Source: Rikenellaceae bacterium
Lineage (GTDB): Bacteria; Bacteroidota; Bacteroidia; Bacteroidales; Rikenellaceae
NCBI GenBank assembly: GCA_020859745.1
Contig: JAJBVQ010000263.1
Location: 1 to 10,151 of the forward strand
Direction: 5' to 3'
Length of the DNA stretch: 10,151 nt
Shown: in pieces, positions 1 through 7,363 of the stretch
How positions within the stretch are numbered: position 1 is the stretch's first letter
Layout: each line of letters begins with the position of its first letter
Made by a program: the position numbers and the translations under genes
Notes under the pieces: generated by a model
Databases searched by the model: none
What the model was told of the DNA's origin: nothing
The model's input: the letters and a program-made list of their open reading frames with translations, nothing else

Positions 1-1424
1 TTGATGATATTGACCTTCTCGTCGAGCTTGAGCAGCTCTTTGTCGTACTTGTTCCGCTCGCGCACGGGTTTGGCGTAGACTGCCTCCACTTCGTCGGCGA
101 AGATGTAGTTCCCCTCGTCGTCGAGTACGTCGATAAAGGCGAGGTATCCCTCCCCTGCCTGCCGCTCGTCGATACCGGTCTTGCGGAGCAGCGCCTCGCT
201 GCCCACGTCGATCATCGGGATGCGGCTCCATATCTGAGGCTGGGTGATGATCCCGAGCAGCACCTGGTCGGGGTTCAGCCCCTCGTACTTGTCGCCCCGG
301 TAAATTTTCCGCAACAGTTTCGCCGCGTAGGTGTCCACCGGCTCGATGCGCCCCTGTCCGCTCTGCACCATCAGCCGCCCGAAGGCTTTGGCCGTTTCGG
401 GGCTGACCGCCGTTTCGGCGGCGTACACCAAGGCCATCTTCTTTTCGCGCCGACGATCCACGGTGCGCCGCTGCTGCGGCTTCACTCCGGCAGACTCGGG
501 CATCTGCACCGCTTCGCCCGCCGCCTCGCGCTCGGCTATGGCCTCACGCATGGCCTCCTGCGCATGTTCCCGCTCGATCTGCTCCATCTGCCGCCGTGCG
601 TTCTCCTCCAGCTGCGATAGGGTCAGGGTATCGACTTTCTGCTGCGCCGCCGCGCTTTGCAGGCCGCCGATCCACAGCGCCGCCAACACGGCCGCGGTCA
701 CCGACTTGCGCCCCAGCATCCGCCCCAAGGTACGGAACCGGGAGTTCTTGTGGAACAGCGAAAGGATCATACCGCCCATCAGCAGGATATAGCCGAAATA
801 GGTGATCAGCGTCCCCTTGCGGTCGCGGTTCACCGAGAGCACGGTACCGCCTTCGTCGGGGTCGTAGCTCGACTGGTAGAGCCGGTATGCCCCGACGTGC
901 AGGACGTTGTTCATATAGATATTCTCGTGCCTGTCCGGTTTCCCCGGCCGCTTCACAACCACGTCGCTCTCGAACGACGAGGGGCTGTGGGAACCGGGAT
1001 AACGAACGAGCCGGAAGTCTTTCAGTTCGACACTAAAGGGCAATGTTTCAAGGGTTTCGACAGGATTGGAGGGGTCGAGCAAGGCGTCTGAGCTCTCCCC
1101 TTCGCGGATGTGCATGATCCCTTCGCGACCGGTCAGGTGGGTCACGAAGGCTCCGAGCAGGATCACGGCAAAGGCGTAATGGAACACCAGCGCGGCCCAC
1201 TTTTTCTGCCGCACGAGGTGCTGCCGGGCGGCGACCCCCACGAAGTTGATGACGAGCAATACCTGAAGCAGGTAGAACAGCCAGTTATTGTAGACCCAAT
1301 GCCGGGCCACGGGGGTGCCGTACTTGCTTTCCACGAAGGTGGCCACGGCCAGCGCGGCGGCGTAGAGCACCAGCATCACGGCCATGGCGGGGTAGGAGAC
1401 GAGTATCCGGATCAGTTTTTTCAT
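1..1424 (-). CDS. ccsA: Cytochrome c biogenesis protein, ResB-CcsA fusion (System II), 3' end outside the window
   Basis: This is the N-terminal 474 residues of an inner-membrane protein; the reading frame stays open to the window edge, so the C-terminal part is missing. System II proteins carry haem across the membrane and attach it to CxxCH motifs of exported cytochromes. Three hydrophobic segments are visible at about residues 8-31, 47-66 and 75-97. The third holds FHYAFAVILLGAFVTHL and is followed by LTGREGIMHIREGE, typical of the ResB half. After a periplasmic stretch, YQSSYDPDEGG (about 183-193) leads into a fourth segment (205-224), and a fifth lies at 241-258. A charged, Glu/Arg-rich region (about 270-330) follows. 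The WWD haem-handling CcsA part would lie beyond the window and cannot be checked. The ATG is 4 nt after the DAHP synthase stop, which suggests cotranscription. The ResB half is confident; the fusion with CcsA is inferred from Bacteroidetes relatives and the long continuing frame. Confidence 0.85.
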   Translation of the reverse strand, partial: MKKLIRILVSYPAMAVMLVLYAAALAVATFVESKYGTPVARHWVYNNWLFYLLQVLLVINFVGVAARQHLVRQKKWAALVFHYAFAVILLGAFVTHLTGREGIMHIREGESSDALLDPSNPVETLETLPFSVELKDFRLVRYPGSHSPSSFESDVVVKRPGKPDRHENIYMNNVLHVGAYRLYQSSYDPDEGGTVLSVNRDRKGTLITYFGYILLMGGMILSLFHKNSRFRTLGRMLGRKSVTAAVLAALWIGGLQSAAAQQKVDTLTLSQLEENARRQMEQIEREHAQEAMREAIAEREAAGEAVQMPESAGVKPQQRRTVDRRREKKMALVYAAETAVSPETAKAFGRLMVQSGQGRIEPVDTYAAKLLRKIYRGDKYEGLNPDQVLLGIITQPQIWSRIPMIDVGSEALLRKTGIDERQAGEGYLAFIDVLDDEGNYIFADEVEAVYAKPVRERNKYDKELLKLDEKVNII

Positions 1425-1428
1425 AAGG

Positions 1429-2184
1429 TTATCGGTCGGTCAGGTTCAGGTCGCGGAACATCTGCCCTGTTTCGTCAGGGGTCAGCTGCTGGGCGGCGTC
1501 GCTCAACGCCACGGCCGGATCGCAATGGGACTCGACGAAAAGGCCGTCGGAACCGAGCGACAGGGCCATCCGGGCCACATGGGGCACGAGTTTGGCCTGC
1601 CCGGCGATATGGCTGGGGTCGCAGACGACGGGGATGTCGGGCCGCTGGGCCTTGAGCCACAAGGGGATGCTCCAAATAGGGTTATTGCGGAAAATGTCTT
1701 TCTCCCAGGCGCAAAAGCCGCGGTGTATGGCCACGATCCTGCCCTTGATATTGGCCCGCTCGATACGCTCGATGGCGCCGAGCCACAAGGCCGAGTCGGG
1801 CGCGACGGGGTTCTTGATATAGACGTCGATATGGCACCCGCGCAATGCGTCGGCGATGTCCTGCACGTCGAAGGGGTTGGTGGCGGTGCGCGCCCCGATC
1901 CAGGCGATGTCCATTCCCGCTTTCAAAAGGAGGTCGGCATTGCGGGCGCTGTTGAGTTCGGTGGCTATGCGCATGCCGTAGGTGCGCCTTACCTCGGCCA
2001 TCCATTCGAGCCCTTCGGCCCCGACTCCTTCGAAGCATCCGGGGCGGGTGCGGGGTTTCCAAAGCCCGGCCCGGAACGCGGTGACGCCCTGCGCGGCGAG
2101 CCCTTCGGCTGTCTTCATGACCTGCTCGCGGCTTTCGGCGCTGCACGGGCCGCTGACGATGATTTTATCTGTGGTGAGTTTCAT
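1429..2184 (-). CDS. aroF: 3-deoxy-7-phosphoheptulonate (DAHP) synthase, stand-alone, no chorismate mutase domain
   Basis: This enzyme condenses phosphoenolpyruvate with erythrose 4-phosphate, the first step of the shikimate pathway, in the cytoplasm. The 251-aa protein is a TIM barrel of the DAHP/KDO8P synthase family. Signature motifs in order are GPCSAES (12-18), KPRTRPGCFEG (43-53), IGARTATNPF (96-105), KNPV (124-127), HRGF (154-157), CDPSHIAG (188-195) and ESHCDP (218-223). The expected metal ligands Cys14, His192, Glu218 and Asp222 are all present. The sequence resembles the DAHP synthase half of the Bacteroidetes bifunctional DAHP synthase/chorismate mutase proteins, which are about 350 aa. 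This one stops shortly after the barrel (ALSDAAQQLTPDETG, then the end), so the mutase domain is absent. KDO8P synthase is less likely because KPRTRP and IGARTATNPF match the DAHP branch. A Bacteroides-type promoter lies just upstream and the ResB-CcsA gene follows after 4 nt. Confidence 0.93.
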   Translation of the reverse strand: MKLTTDKIIVSGPCSAESREQVMKTAEGLAAQGVTAFRAGLWKPRTRPGCFEGVGAEGLEWMAEVRRTYGMRIATELNSARNADLLLKAGMDIAWIGARTATNPFDVQDIADALRGCHIDVYIKNPVAPDSALWLGAIERIERANIKGRIVAIHRGFCAWEKDIFRNNPIWSIPLWLKAQRPDIPVVCDPSHIAGQAKLVPHVARMALSLGSDGLFVESHCDPAVALSDAAQQLTPDETGQMFRDLNLTDR

Positions 2185-2186
2185 GC

Positions 2187-2197
2187 TTGGTGTTAGT
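2187..2197 (-). promoter_or_regulatory. ACTAACACC leader element, copy 1 (DAHP synthase)
   Basis: The sense strand reads ACTAACACCAA here, ending 2 nt before the ATG; the nine-base core ACTAACACC ends 4 nt before it. The 11-mer is identical to the one before the HzsA-related gene, and the core recurs before dhaL. It lies where a ribosome binding site would be but does not resemble a Shine-Dalgarno. Its role is unknown. Confidence 0.45.
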
Positions 2198-2206
2198 TTT
2201 TAACGA

Positions 2207-2239
2207 TAAAGGTACGGCTTTGTTGCGGGAAACCCCAAG
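2207..2239 (-). promoter_or_regulatory. Predicted Bacteroides-type promoter for the DAHP synthase-ccsA unit
   Basis: On the minus strand a TACCTTTA box (2207-2214) matches the Bacteroidetes -7 consensus TAnnTTTG at all but the last base. A CTTG box (2236-2239) matches the -33 consensus TTTG at three of four bases. The spacer is 21 nt, within the usual range. The pair sits between the upstream terminator and the aroF start codon, and predicts a leader of under about 25 nt. Confidence 0.5.
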
Positions 2240-2247
2240 GGGGGAAC

Positions 2248-2291
2248 AAAAAAAGAGCCCGGTTTTCCATCCTGGGATGGAAAACCGGGCT
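2248..2291 (-). terminator. Strong intrinsic terminator after the HzsA-related gene
   Basis: Two nearly perfect 16-17 nt arms (AGCCCGGTTTTCCATCC and its complement) form a hairpin at 2256-2291 with a very small loop. On the minus strand a C and then seven T residues (2248-2254) follow. It lies 26 nt after the stop codon of the large gene and separates that operon from the aroF-ccsA unit. The A-tract side makes it directional for minus-strand transcription. Confidence 0.92.
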
Positions 2292-2317
2292 GCGGTCAGT
2301 TTATTGAGCGGATACCG

Positions 2318-5300
2318 CTATTCTTCGATAATCACGCGGAAACCTACGTTCCGCACGCGCTGCCACGGCAGGAAGTGACGCCGGGTAGAAAGGCTGGCGT
2401 TCTTGGTACGGTCGATCCACGACCCGCCGCGAGCCACTTTCTCGCCATTGGACACGTTCGTAGCATCGGCTTTAGCGCTGTACGGATAAGGCCGGTAGTC
2501 GGAACGGGTCCATTCGGCCACGTTCCCCTGCATATCGTACAGGCCCCACGGGTTCGCCTTATACGACCCGCCCTTGCCGAGCAGCATATTGCCGTCGTCC
2601 ACCGAAGCGTCCTTGGGCAGGAAATCCCAGTATTTGAATATCCGGCTGTTCGGACTCATCGGCTGCGGGTCGACGCCGCTCACGGCCATCTTCTGCAACT
2701 GCACGTCGGCGAGGTTTTCGTAAGGCGAGAAGTCGGGATCGACGCCCCACCAGTTATCGCCGTCGGAACCGGCACGCGCAGCCCATTCCCACTGGGCCTC
2801 GGTCGGCAGGGTGATCTTCAGGCCGGTCTGCTCGCTGAGTTTGCGGCAGTACTCCATGGCCTGCTCCCAGCTGACGCGGATGGCCGGACGCCAGTCTTCG
2901 TCCACCAGGTAGTTCGGACCGGTGTGGTCTTTCCAGTGCTGGCCGATCAGGCGGTTGTCATGGTCGGGGAAGAGGGCGCGGAACTGCTCGTTGCTCACTT
3001 CGATCTCGCCCATCCAGAAGGGTTTCTCGACTTTCACTTTGCTCTTCGGCGCGGAGATGCCTTTGTCGGCCCCCATCACGAAGGTACCGGCCGGAATGCG
3101 CACGAAGTTCATCGTCACGCCCGGGGCGATCTCGATGCTCTTTTTGTTGTCGTCGCCGGCCATAGCCTTGGCTTCGTCAGCCGTGAACGGCCAGCCTTTG
3201 ACCTTGACGGCCTTGGCTTTCGGTTCGGCAACGGGTTCCGGCATCACGGGCTGCGGTTTGGGCTGCTTTTCGAGGTAGGCCGCGTAGTCGCGGATCTCTT
3301 TCTGCCAGTCCACCATCATACCGTTGGCGTACTTATCCATCAGCTCCTTGCGGCGCTGTACCTGGTTGTAGCCGTGCTGGCCCACTTTCAGCTCCCGGAC
3401 GTGGTCGAACGAGCTGTGGTACGGAGCGTTGAAGTCGATCCAGTTATAAAGGGTCTTCCACTCCTTGTCGGTCAGCTTCACGCCGTGGTGCCCGTTCCGG
3501 AGCATCTGCACCATCTCGCTGTTCGAGGCATTGAATTCATACGGAGCCAGAACGTACATATCGGCTTCCGGTCCCTGACGGTAAAAGTAGGGGTGGAAAT
3601 CGAGGTAGCTGTCGCTGAACTTGTAGAGGTTGTTGTAGCGTCCGCCGGTAAAGTTCTTGCCGCCGGCGGCCTTTTCGCTGTTGTGGCAGGCCACGCAGGC
3701 GCGGTCCAGGATCGGCTGGATCTCCAGCTCGAAGGTGAAGGGGCGCACGCCGCCTTCCGGAACTTCGATCTTGGATGCCTTTTTCTGCGAGGCGATCACT
3801 CGTTTCGGGATCGGCATCAGGTTCTGGTCTTCGTGGCAGCCCACACACGAAACGGTCTCGCCCGGCATCCCGACGAACCAGCTGCGCATCCACTGGATGG
3901 CGCGGCCCAGCGAGTCGAGCGGCTGGAGCGATACCGGCGTATTGGCCGGAATGGTGAAGATGGCGGAACCGTCGGCTTCCACCGGAACCTCGCCCAGCAG
4001 GCGCTTGATGTCCCAGCCGGACTGGATACCCTGTGCGGCGTGGTTCGACGGGGAGTCGCGGTAGGCGTACTCATACGCCAGCACGCGGAGCTTCTTGACC
4101 GTCCCGCGCGGTACGCCGGGCAGCCCTTCGCCCTCGTAAATGTCCTGAATGAAGACGGTAGCCTCTTTGCTATCGGGGTTGATCTTGTCCGGAATGACCG
4201 GCGGGATCACTTTCTTGACTTCCGGGATCGGATTGATATAGCCGTCCCCTTCACCTTCCACCACCAAAGTCACGTTATCGTAGATGTCCACCAGGTAGAT
4301 GCCCCAGAGCGAATTCGGGGTCAGTTTGGCGGTCACCAGGAAGTAACGGTCGTTGAGCGGATGGGGCTTGATGAACTGCGGCCATACGCCGTTCACCATC
4401 TCGTCCTTGATGATCGGTTCGATGGGACGGCTGCTGAACGGTATCTCCTGTACCATCCCTTTCTCCTCTTTGCGCGACTTGGCCGGGTCGAAGATCATCA
4501 GCCGCCCGGAACGCGCGATGCCGTGGTGCCCGGAGATGATCCCCACGAACGCGCTCGACCCGCCGGGAAGTGGCTGCATGTCGAAGGTCGAGTTCGGGAA
4601 CCACGAACCGCTGCCGTAGAGGTTCTTGTTCTCGGTGCCGTCGGGGTTCATGTGCATCACGAAGCGCGAGAAGTAGTGGATCAGGTCGGTGTACTCCCAA
4701 CGGGTGTACATCACGCGGCCGTTATTCATCACGGTCGGGTTCCAGTTGTTGTCCTGGTCGAAGGTAAGCCTGCGCAAATATCCGGTTTTCGGGTCGTACA
4801 GCGCGAAGTTACCCACGGCATCGGCCCCGTCCACGCACGGCACCCCGTGGTATCCCAGCGTGGTGTTGATAATCAGGCGCCCGTCGGGCAGGTAAGCCCC
4901 GTCGGCGAATTCCACGTCGGGTTCCGGAATGGCTGCGGTCAGGTTCTTAACGCCGGTGCCGTCGGTGTTCACTTCGAACACGTGCCAGCGCCGCGCCGAG
5001 TCCACCGAAGTGAAGAGCATGCGGTCGGCGTTCCAGTGCATATGCACGTCGGTCACCGGCGCATCGCCTTTGGGTTTGTAGATGACGCGTTCTTTGATCT
5101 TGTCGCCGCGCAGGTTGGAGAGCTCGACGATGGAGGCGCGGAAACCGCCGCGCGATGCCGAGTACTGGTTCGACCAGTTGTTGGGCTGCGTCCCCAACGC
5201 GGGCGCCATCACGTATCTTGCGCTCTTACCGATGTCGTATTTGGTTACGACGATCTTGTCCATATCCAGCAACGGATTGGCCATCAGGATCTCCCGCTTG

Positions 5301-6379
5301 AGGGCGAGGGCTTTGGCTGCGGCATCCATAGTGGCTTTGTCCGCCTTATAGATCCCGTCGAAGCCGTTGGCCGCGATGGTCTTGAGTTCGGTGTAAGCGG
5401 CATCGTATTTCTGGCCGTCGAAGCCGTTCATGGTCTTCATGTCGGCCAGCGCTTTGCCGATGGCCGGAATGTTGAGCCACGCGAGCTGGTCTTGCAGGTT
5501 GAGCACCGCTTCGGCCTGTTTTGCCAAATCCATATAGCCGAGGATGCGTTTCTCCATGTCCGGCGTAGCCTCAAGCTCTTTGATCCTGGCATTGAAATAG
5601 TCCGGCTTGTTCAGCTGGCTGACGATCTTGGTCGCGGCAGCCTGTTCGAGGGTGGTACCCGGCGAGGTGAGCCAATCGGAGATCGGCGCGCCGATGAAAG
5701 CGCCCAGCTTGTCCTGCACTTCCGGGCAGGCTTTGACCAGCTCCTCGGCCTCTTTGCGGCCGTTGGTCACCATGATCTTGAAAATGGCGCTACCACCGCT
5801 CGAACCTTCGTCGATCCCGATCTCGGAGTCGAAACGGGTGTAGTCGCCGTTAAGCTCGTAGGTGAGCAAGCTGTTGGCATGGGCGATCATCCCGTGGTCG
5901 TACTTGGTATCGCGGATCTGCAAGGTATTGCCGGCCAGGTTCTTGTCGATGCTGGTCCAGTTGCCTTCGATCCGTTTCACTTTGGGTTTCATGTCCCCGA
6001 TCCACACCACGGTACCGTCCTTTTTGGTGAACTTGGCGTCGGCCCATACGGCATGGTCGTAATCCGTCCCGTCGGGCGTAGCCCACGTCACCAGTGAAAT
6101 TTCTTTGAGCCCGGTGAGATCTACGGAAACTTTGCCGGGAGCCGTCCCGCGCCGGTATTCGGTCGAAACGTACGGCAACCCGTTCGGTGAATCGGCAGCC
6201 ACTTTCTGCTTGGCTGCCAAAGCCTGCTGCAACCAGGTCTGCGCGGTTTTGGCCTTCTTGGCCGGCGCAGCCCCGGCGGGCGCCAGCGGCGCGGCGGCAG
6301 CTTCGCCGATCGAGGCGAAGGGCGCCGCAGCGGCCATCAGCAGCGCCAGGCTTGCTGTGAAAATTGTTCTCTTTATCAT
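2318..6379 (-). CDS. Large exported HzsA-related dihaem protein with NPCBM-like and FGE-fold (SUMF1) domains
   Basis: The 1353-aa protein begins with a Sec signal peptide (residues 1 to about 30, a hydrophobic core followed by an Ala-rich end). Residues about 65-210 resemble an NPCBM carbohydrate-binding module (ISLVTWATPDGTDYDHAVWAD, then DHGMIAHA and GIDEGSSGGSAIFKI). A helical stretch (about 210-370) follows. Residues about 385-730 look like a beta-propeller with repeats such as YLPDGRLIINTT and MNNGRVMYTRWEY. The next part carries two c-type haem motifs, CVGCH (845-849, after WFVGMPGETVS) and CVACH (895-899), then NWIDFNAPYH (979-988). The propeller-plus-CxxCH arrangement matches the HzsA-related family (hydrazine synthase alpha-like). 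After a Pro/Lys-rich linker (about 1038-1060), residues 1082-1353 form a SUMF1/FGE fold (RIPAGTFVMG, LPTEAQWEWAARAG, GNVAEW, RGGSW, NVGFRV). The FGE catalytic cysteines are absent; Cys1178 is the only Cys in that domain. Substrate and reaction are unknown. It is the last gene of its operon, 24 nt after the lipoprotein gene. Confidence 0.9.
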   Translation of the reverse strand: MIKRTIFTASLALLMAAAAPFASIGEAAAAPLAPAGAAPAKKAKTAQTWLQQALAAKQKVAADSPNGLPYVSTEYRRGTAPGKVSVDLTGLKEISLVTWATPDGTDYDHAVWADAKFTKKDGTVVWIGDMKPKVKRIEGNWTSIDKNLAGNTLQIRDTKYDHGMIAHANSLLTYELNGDYTRFDSEIGIDEGSSGGSAIFKIMVTNGRKEAEELVKACPEVQDKLGAFIGAPISDWLTSPGTTLEQAAATKIVSQLNKPDYFNARIKELEATPDMEKRILGYMDLAKQAEAVLNLQDQLAWLNIPAIGKALADMKTMNGFDGQKYDAAYTELKTIAANGFDGIYKADKATMDAAAKALALKREILMANPLLDMDKIVVTKYDIGKSARYVMAPALGTQPNNWSNQYSASRGGFRASIVELSNLRGDKIKERVIYKPKGDAPVTDVHMHWNADRMLFTSVDSARRWHVFEVNTDGTGVKNLTAAIPEPDVEFADGAYLPDGRLIINTTLGYHGVPCVDGADAVGNFALYDPKTGYLRRLTFDQDNNWNPTVMNNGRVMYTRWEYTDLIHYFSRFVMHMNPDGTENKNLYGSGSWFPNSTFDMQPLPGGSSAFVGIISGHHGIARSGRLMIFDPAKSRKEEKGMVQEIPFSSRPIEPIIKDEMVNGVWPQFIKPHPLNDRYFLVTAKLTPNSLWGIYLVDIYDNVTLVVEGEGDGYINPIPEVKKVIPPVIPDKINPDSKEATVFIQDIYEGEGLPGVPRGTVKKLRVLAYEYAYRDSPSNHAAQGIQSGWDIKRLLGEVPVEADGSAIFTIPANTPVSLQPLDSLGRAIQWMRSWFVGMPGETVSCVGCHEDQNLMPIPKRVIASQKKASKIEVPEGGVRPFTFELEIQPILDRACVACHNSEKAAGGKNFTGGRYNNLYKFSDSYLDFHPYFYRQGPEADMYVLAPYEFNASNSEMVQMLRNGHHGVKLTDKEWKTLYNWIDFNAPYHSSFDHVRELKVGQHGYNQVQRRKELMDKYANGMMVDWQKEIRDYAAYLEKQPKPQPVMPEPVAEPKAKAVKVKGWPFTADEAKAMAGDDNKKSIEIAPGVTMNFVRIPAGTFVMGADKGISAPKSKVKVEKPFWMGEIEVSNEQFRALFPDHDNRLIGQHWKDHTGPNYLVDEDWRPAIRVSWEQAMEYCRKLSEQTGLKITLPTEAQWEWAARAGSDGDNWWGVDPDFSPYENLADVQLQKMAVSGVDPQPMSPNSRIFKYWDFLPKDASVDDGNMLLGKGGSYKANPWGLYDMQGNVAEWTRSDYRPYPYSAKADATNVSNGEKVARGGSWIDRTKNASLSTRRHFLPWQRVRNVGFRVIIEE

Positions 6380-6386
6380 TTATCGT

Positions 6387-6397
6387 TTGGTGTTAGT
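6387..6397 (-). promoter_or_regulatory. ACTAACACC leader element, copy 2 (HzsA-related gene)
   Basis: The sense strand reads ACTAACACCAA, identical over 11 bases to the copy before the DAHP synthase gene. The nine-base core ends 9 nt before the ATG and fills most of the 24-nt gap to the lipoprotein gene. Here it cannot be part of an ordinary intergenic promoter, which favours a translational or RNA-level role. Confidence 0.45.
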
Positions 6398-6403
6398 ATG
6401 CTG

Positions 6404-7354
6404 TTATTCCGTAAAAGGATAAAAAGCCGAAATAAAGTCCACGCCTCCCCCTTTCACCGGGCGTCCGCCGCGGCCGTCGTAGCTCCAGACCACTGCCCCG
6501 GCGGAGTCGATCTCGATCAACTGCGCATCGACCTGCTGTTCGGCGGGCAGGTGTCCCTGCCAGTTGGAAATCAGGGTGTTCCCGTTAGACAAACGTTCGG
6601 ACTGGGCTATAAAGTGTAACGGTACGCCCGGAACGGTATCGATTTTTTGGACGAGGTTGCCCGTGGCGCGGTCGATCTCGATCGCGCTGTGCCCGTCGCC
6701 CAAGGCCACGAACAGGTTCCCGCCGGGCAGCTCCTGCACGGAGAAGGGATTACCGCCTACGTTATACTCCGTGACCAAGGTCGAATCATCCTTGATCTCC
6801 AGCACTTTGCCGGTGGTAATGATCGGCACGAGGTAGTTCCCGTTAGTCGCCTTGGCCACGCGGCGGAACTGCGCATGAGCCGGCTCAATGCCCAGGTCAT
6901 AGCGCACCTCTTTCCGCACATCAGTCCCCGCGGAGTCGAGTTCGACGATCCGCATCGGCGTCCCGCAGATCGCCAATAGGTACCCCCCGTCCGGAAGCCG
7001 CGTAGCGGTCTGCAATTCGGCGGTGTCGGCCACGTCGGTGTAGTCCCATACGATGGTCCCTGTCCCGTTGGTCGAGTCACGTTTAATCACCCGCGCCCCT
7101 TTCTTATAGGAAAGGAGTACATCCCCGCTGCCGGGCAGAATCTCGACGCTGTTGCACTCCGACCCCTCCGGCAATCCGTATTTCCACTCGATCACGTCGC
7201 CGGCCGAGCGGTTCACTACGGCGATAGTGTCCCAGAACGAACCTGCAATAAGCATCTTGTCCTGCGGCGCTGACGTTTTCCCGCCGCACGATACCAGGGT
7301 GAGCGCGACAGCTCCCGCCGATGCGAACGCCAGATTATGGATAAAGCGTTTCAT
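6404..7354 (-). CDS. Beta-propeller lipoprotein (PQQ-like / arylsulfotransferase-like repeats)
   Basis: The protein has 316 aa from the chosen ATG. It starts with a lipoprotein signal peptide: MKRFIHN, a hydrophobic core and the lipobox LVSC, with Cys23 as the lipid-modified residue. The following residues (GGKTSAPQDK) do not show the acidic surface-export signal of Bacteroidetes lipoproteins, so a periplasmic membrane anchor is favoured. The rest is a repeated blade pattern, e.g. RLPDGGYLLAI then IVELDSAG, TNGNYLVPI then VLEIKDD, LPGGNLFVAL then AIEIDRATG, and LSNGNTLISN then LIEIDSAGAVVW. This is the pattern of PQQ-like and arylsulfotransferase-type propellers. No catalytic residues are assigned. 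A TTG start at 7360 is possible, but the ATG at 7354 gives a normal signal peptide. It lies 9 nt after the lsrF-like gene and 24 nt before the HzsA-related gene, so it is probably a partner of the latter. Confidence 0.85.
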   Translation of the reverse strand: MKRFIHNLAFASAGAVALTLVSCGGKTSAPQDKMLIAGSFWDTIAVVNRSAGDVIEWKYGLPEGSECNSVEILPGSGDVLLSYKKGARVIKRDSTNGTGTIVWDYTDVADTAELQTATRLPDGGYLLAICGTPMRIVELDSAGTDVRKEVRYDLGIEPAHAQFRRVAKATNGNYLVPIITTGKVLEIKDDSTLVTEYNVGGNPFSVQELPGGNLFVALGDGHSAIEIDRATGNLVQKIDTVPGVPLHFIAQSERLSNGNTLISNWQGHLPAEQQVDAQLIEIDSAGAVVWSYDGRGGRPVKGGGVDFISAFYPFTE

Positions 7355-7363
7355 ACCCAATAA

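Noticed and set aside
331..1655. Plus-strand frames of 140-180 codons over the ResB-CcsA and DAHP synthase genes
   Set aside because: The minus strand here encodes a continuous 474-residue ResB-CcsA frame open to the window edge; the plus-strand frames show no domain.
2375..6097. A 1240-codon open frame on the plus strand opposite the HzsA-related gene
   Set aside because: It has no recognisable domain, is rich in His, Val and Arg as expected for an antisense frame of a GC-rich gene, and overlaps a gene with clear family motifs.
7355..7360. TTG start two codons upstream for the lipoprotein
   Set aside because: The ATG at 7354 gives a standard lysine/arginine N-terminus of a lipoprotein signal; the TTG only adds two residues and sits 3 nt from the previous stop.
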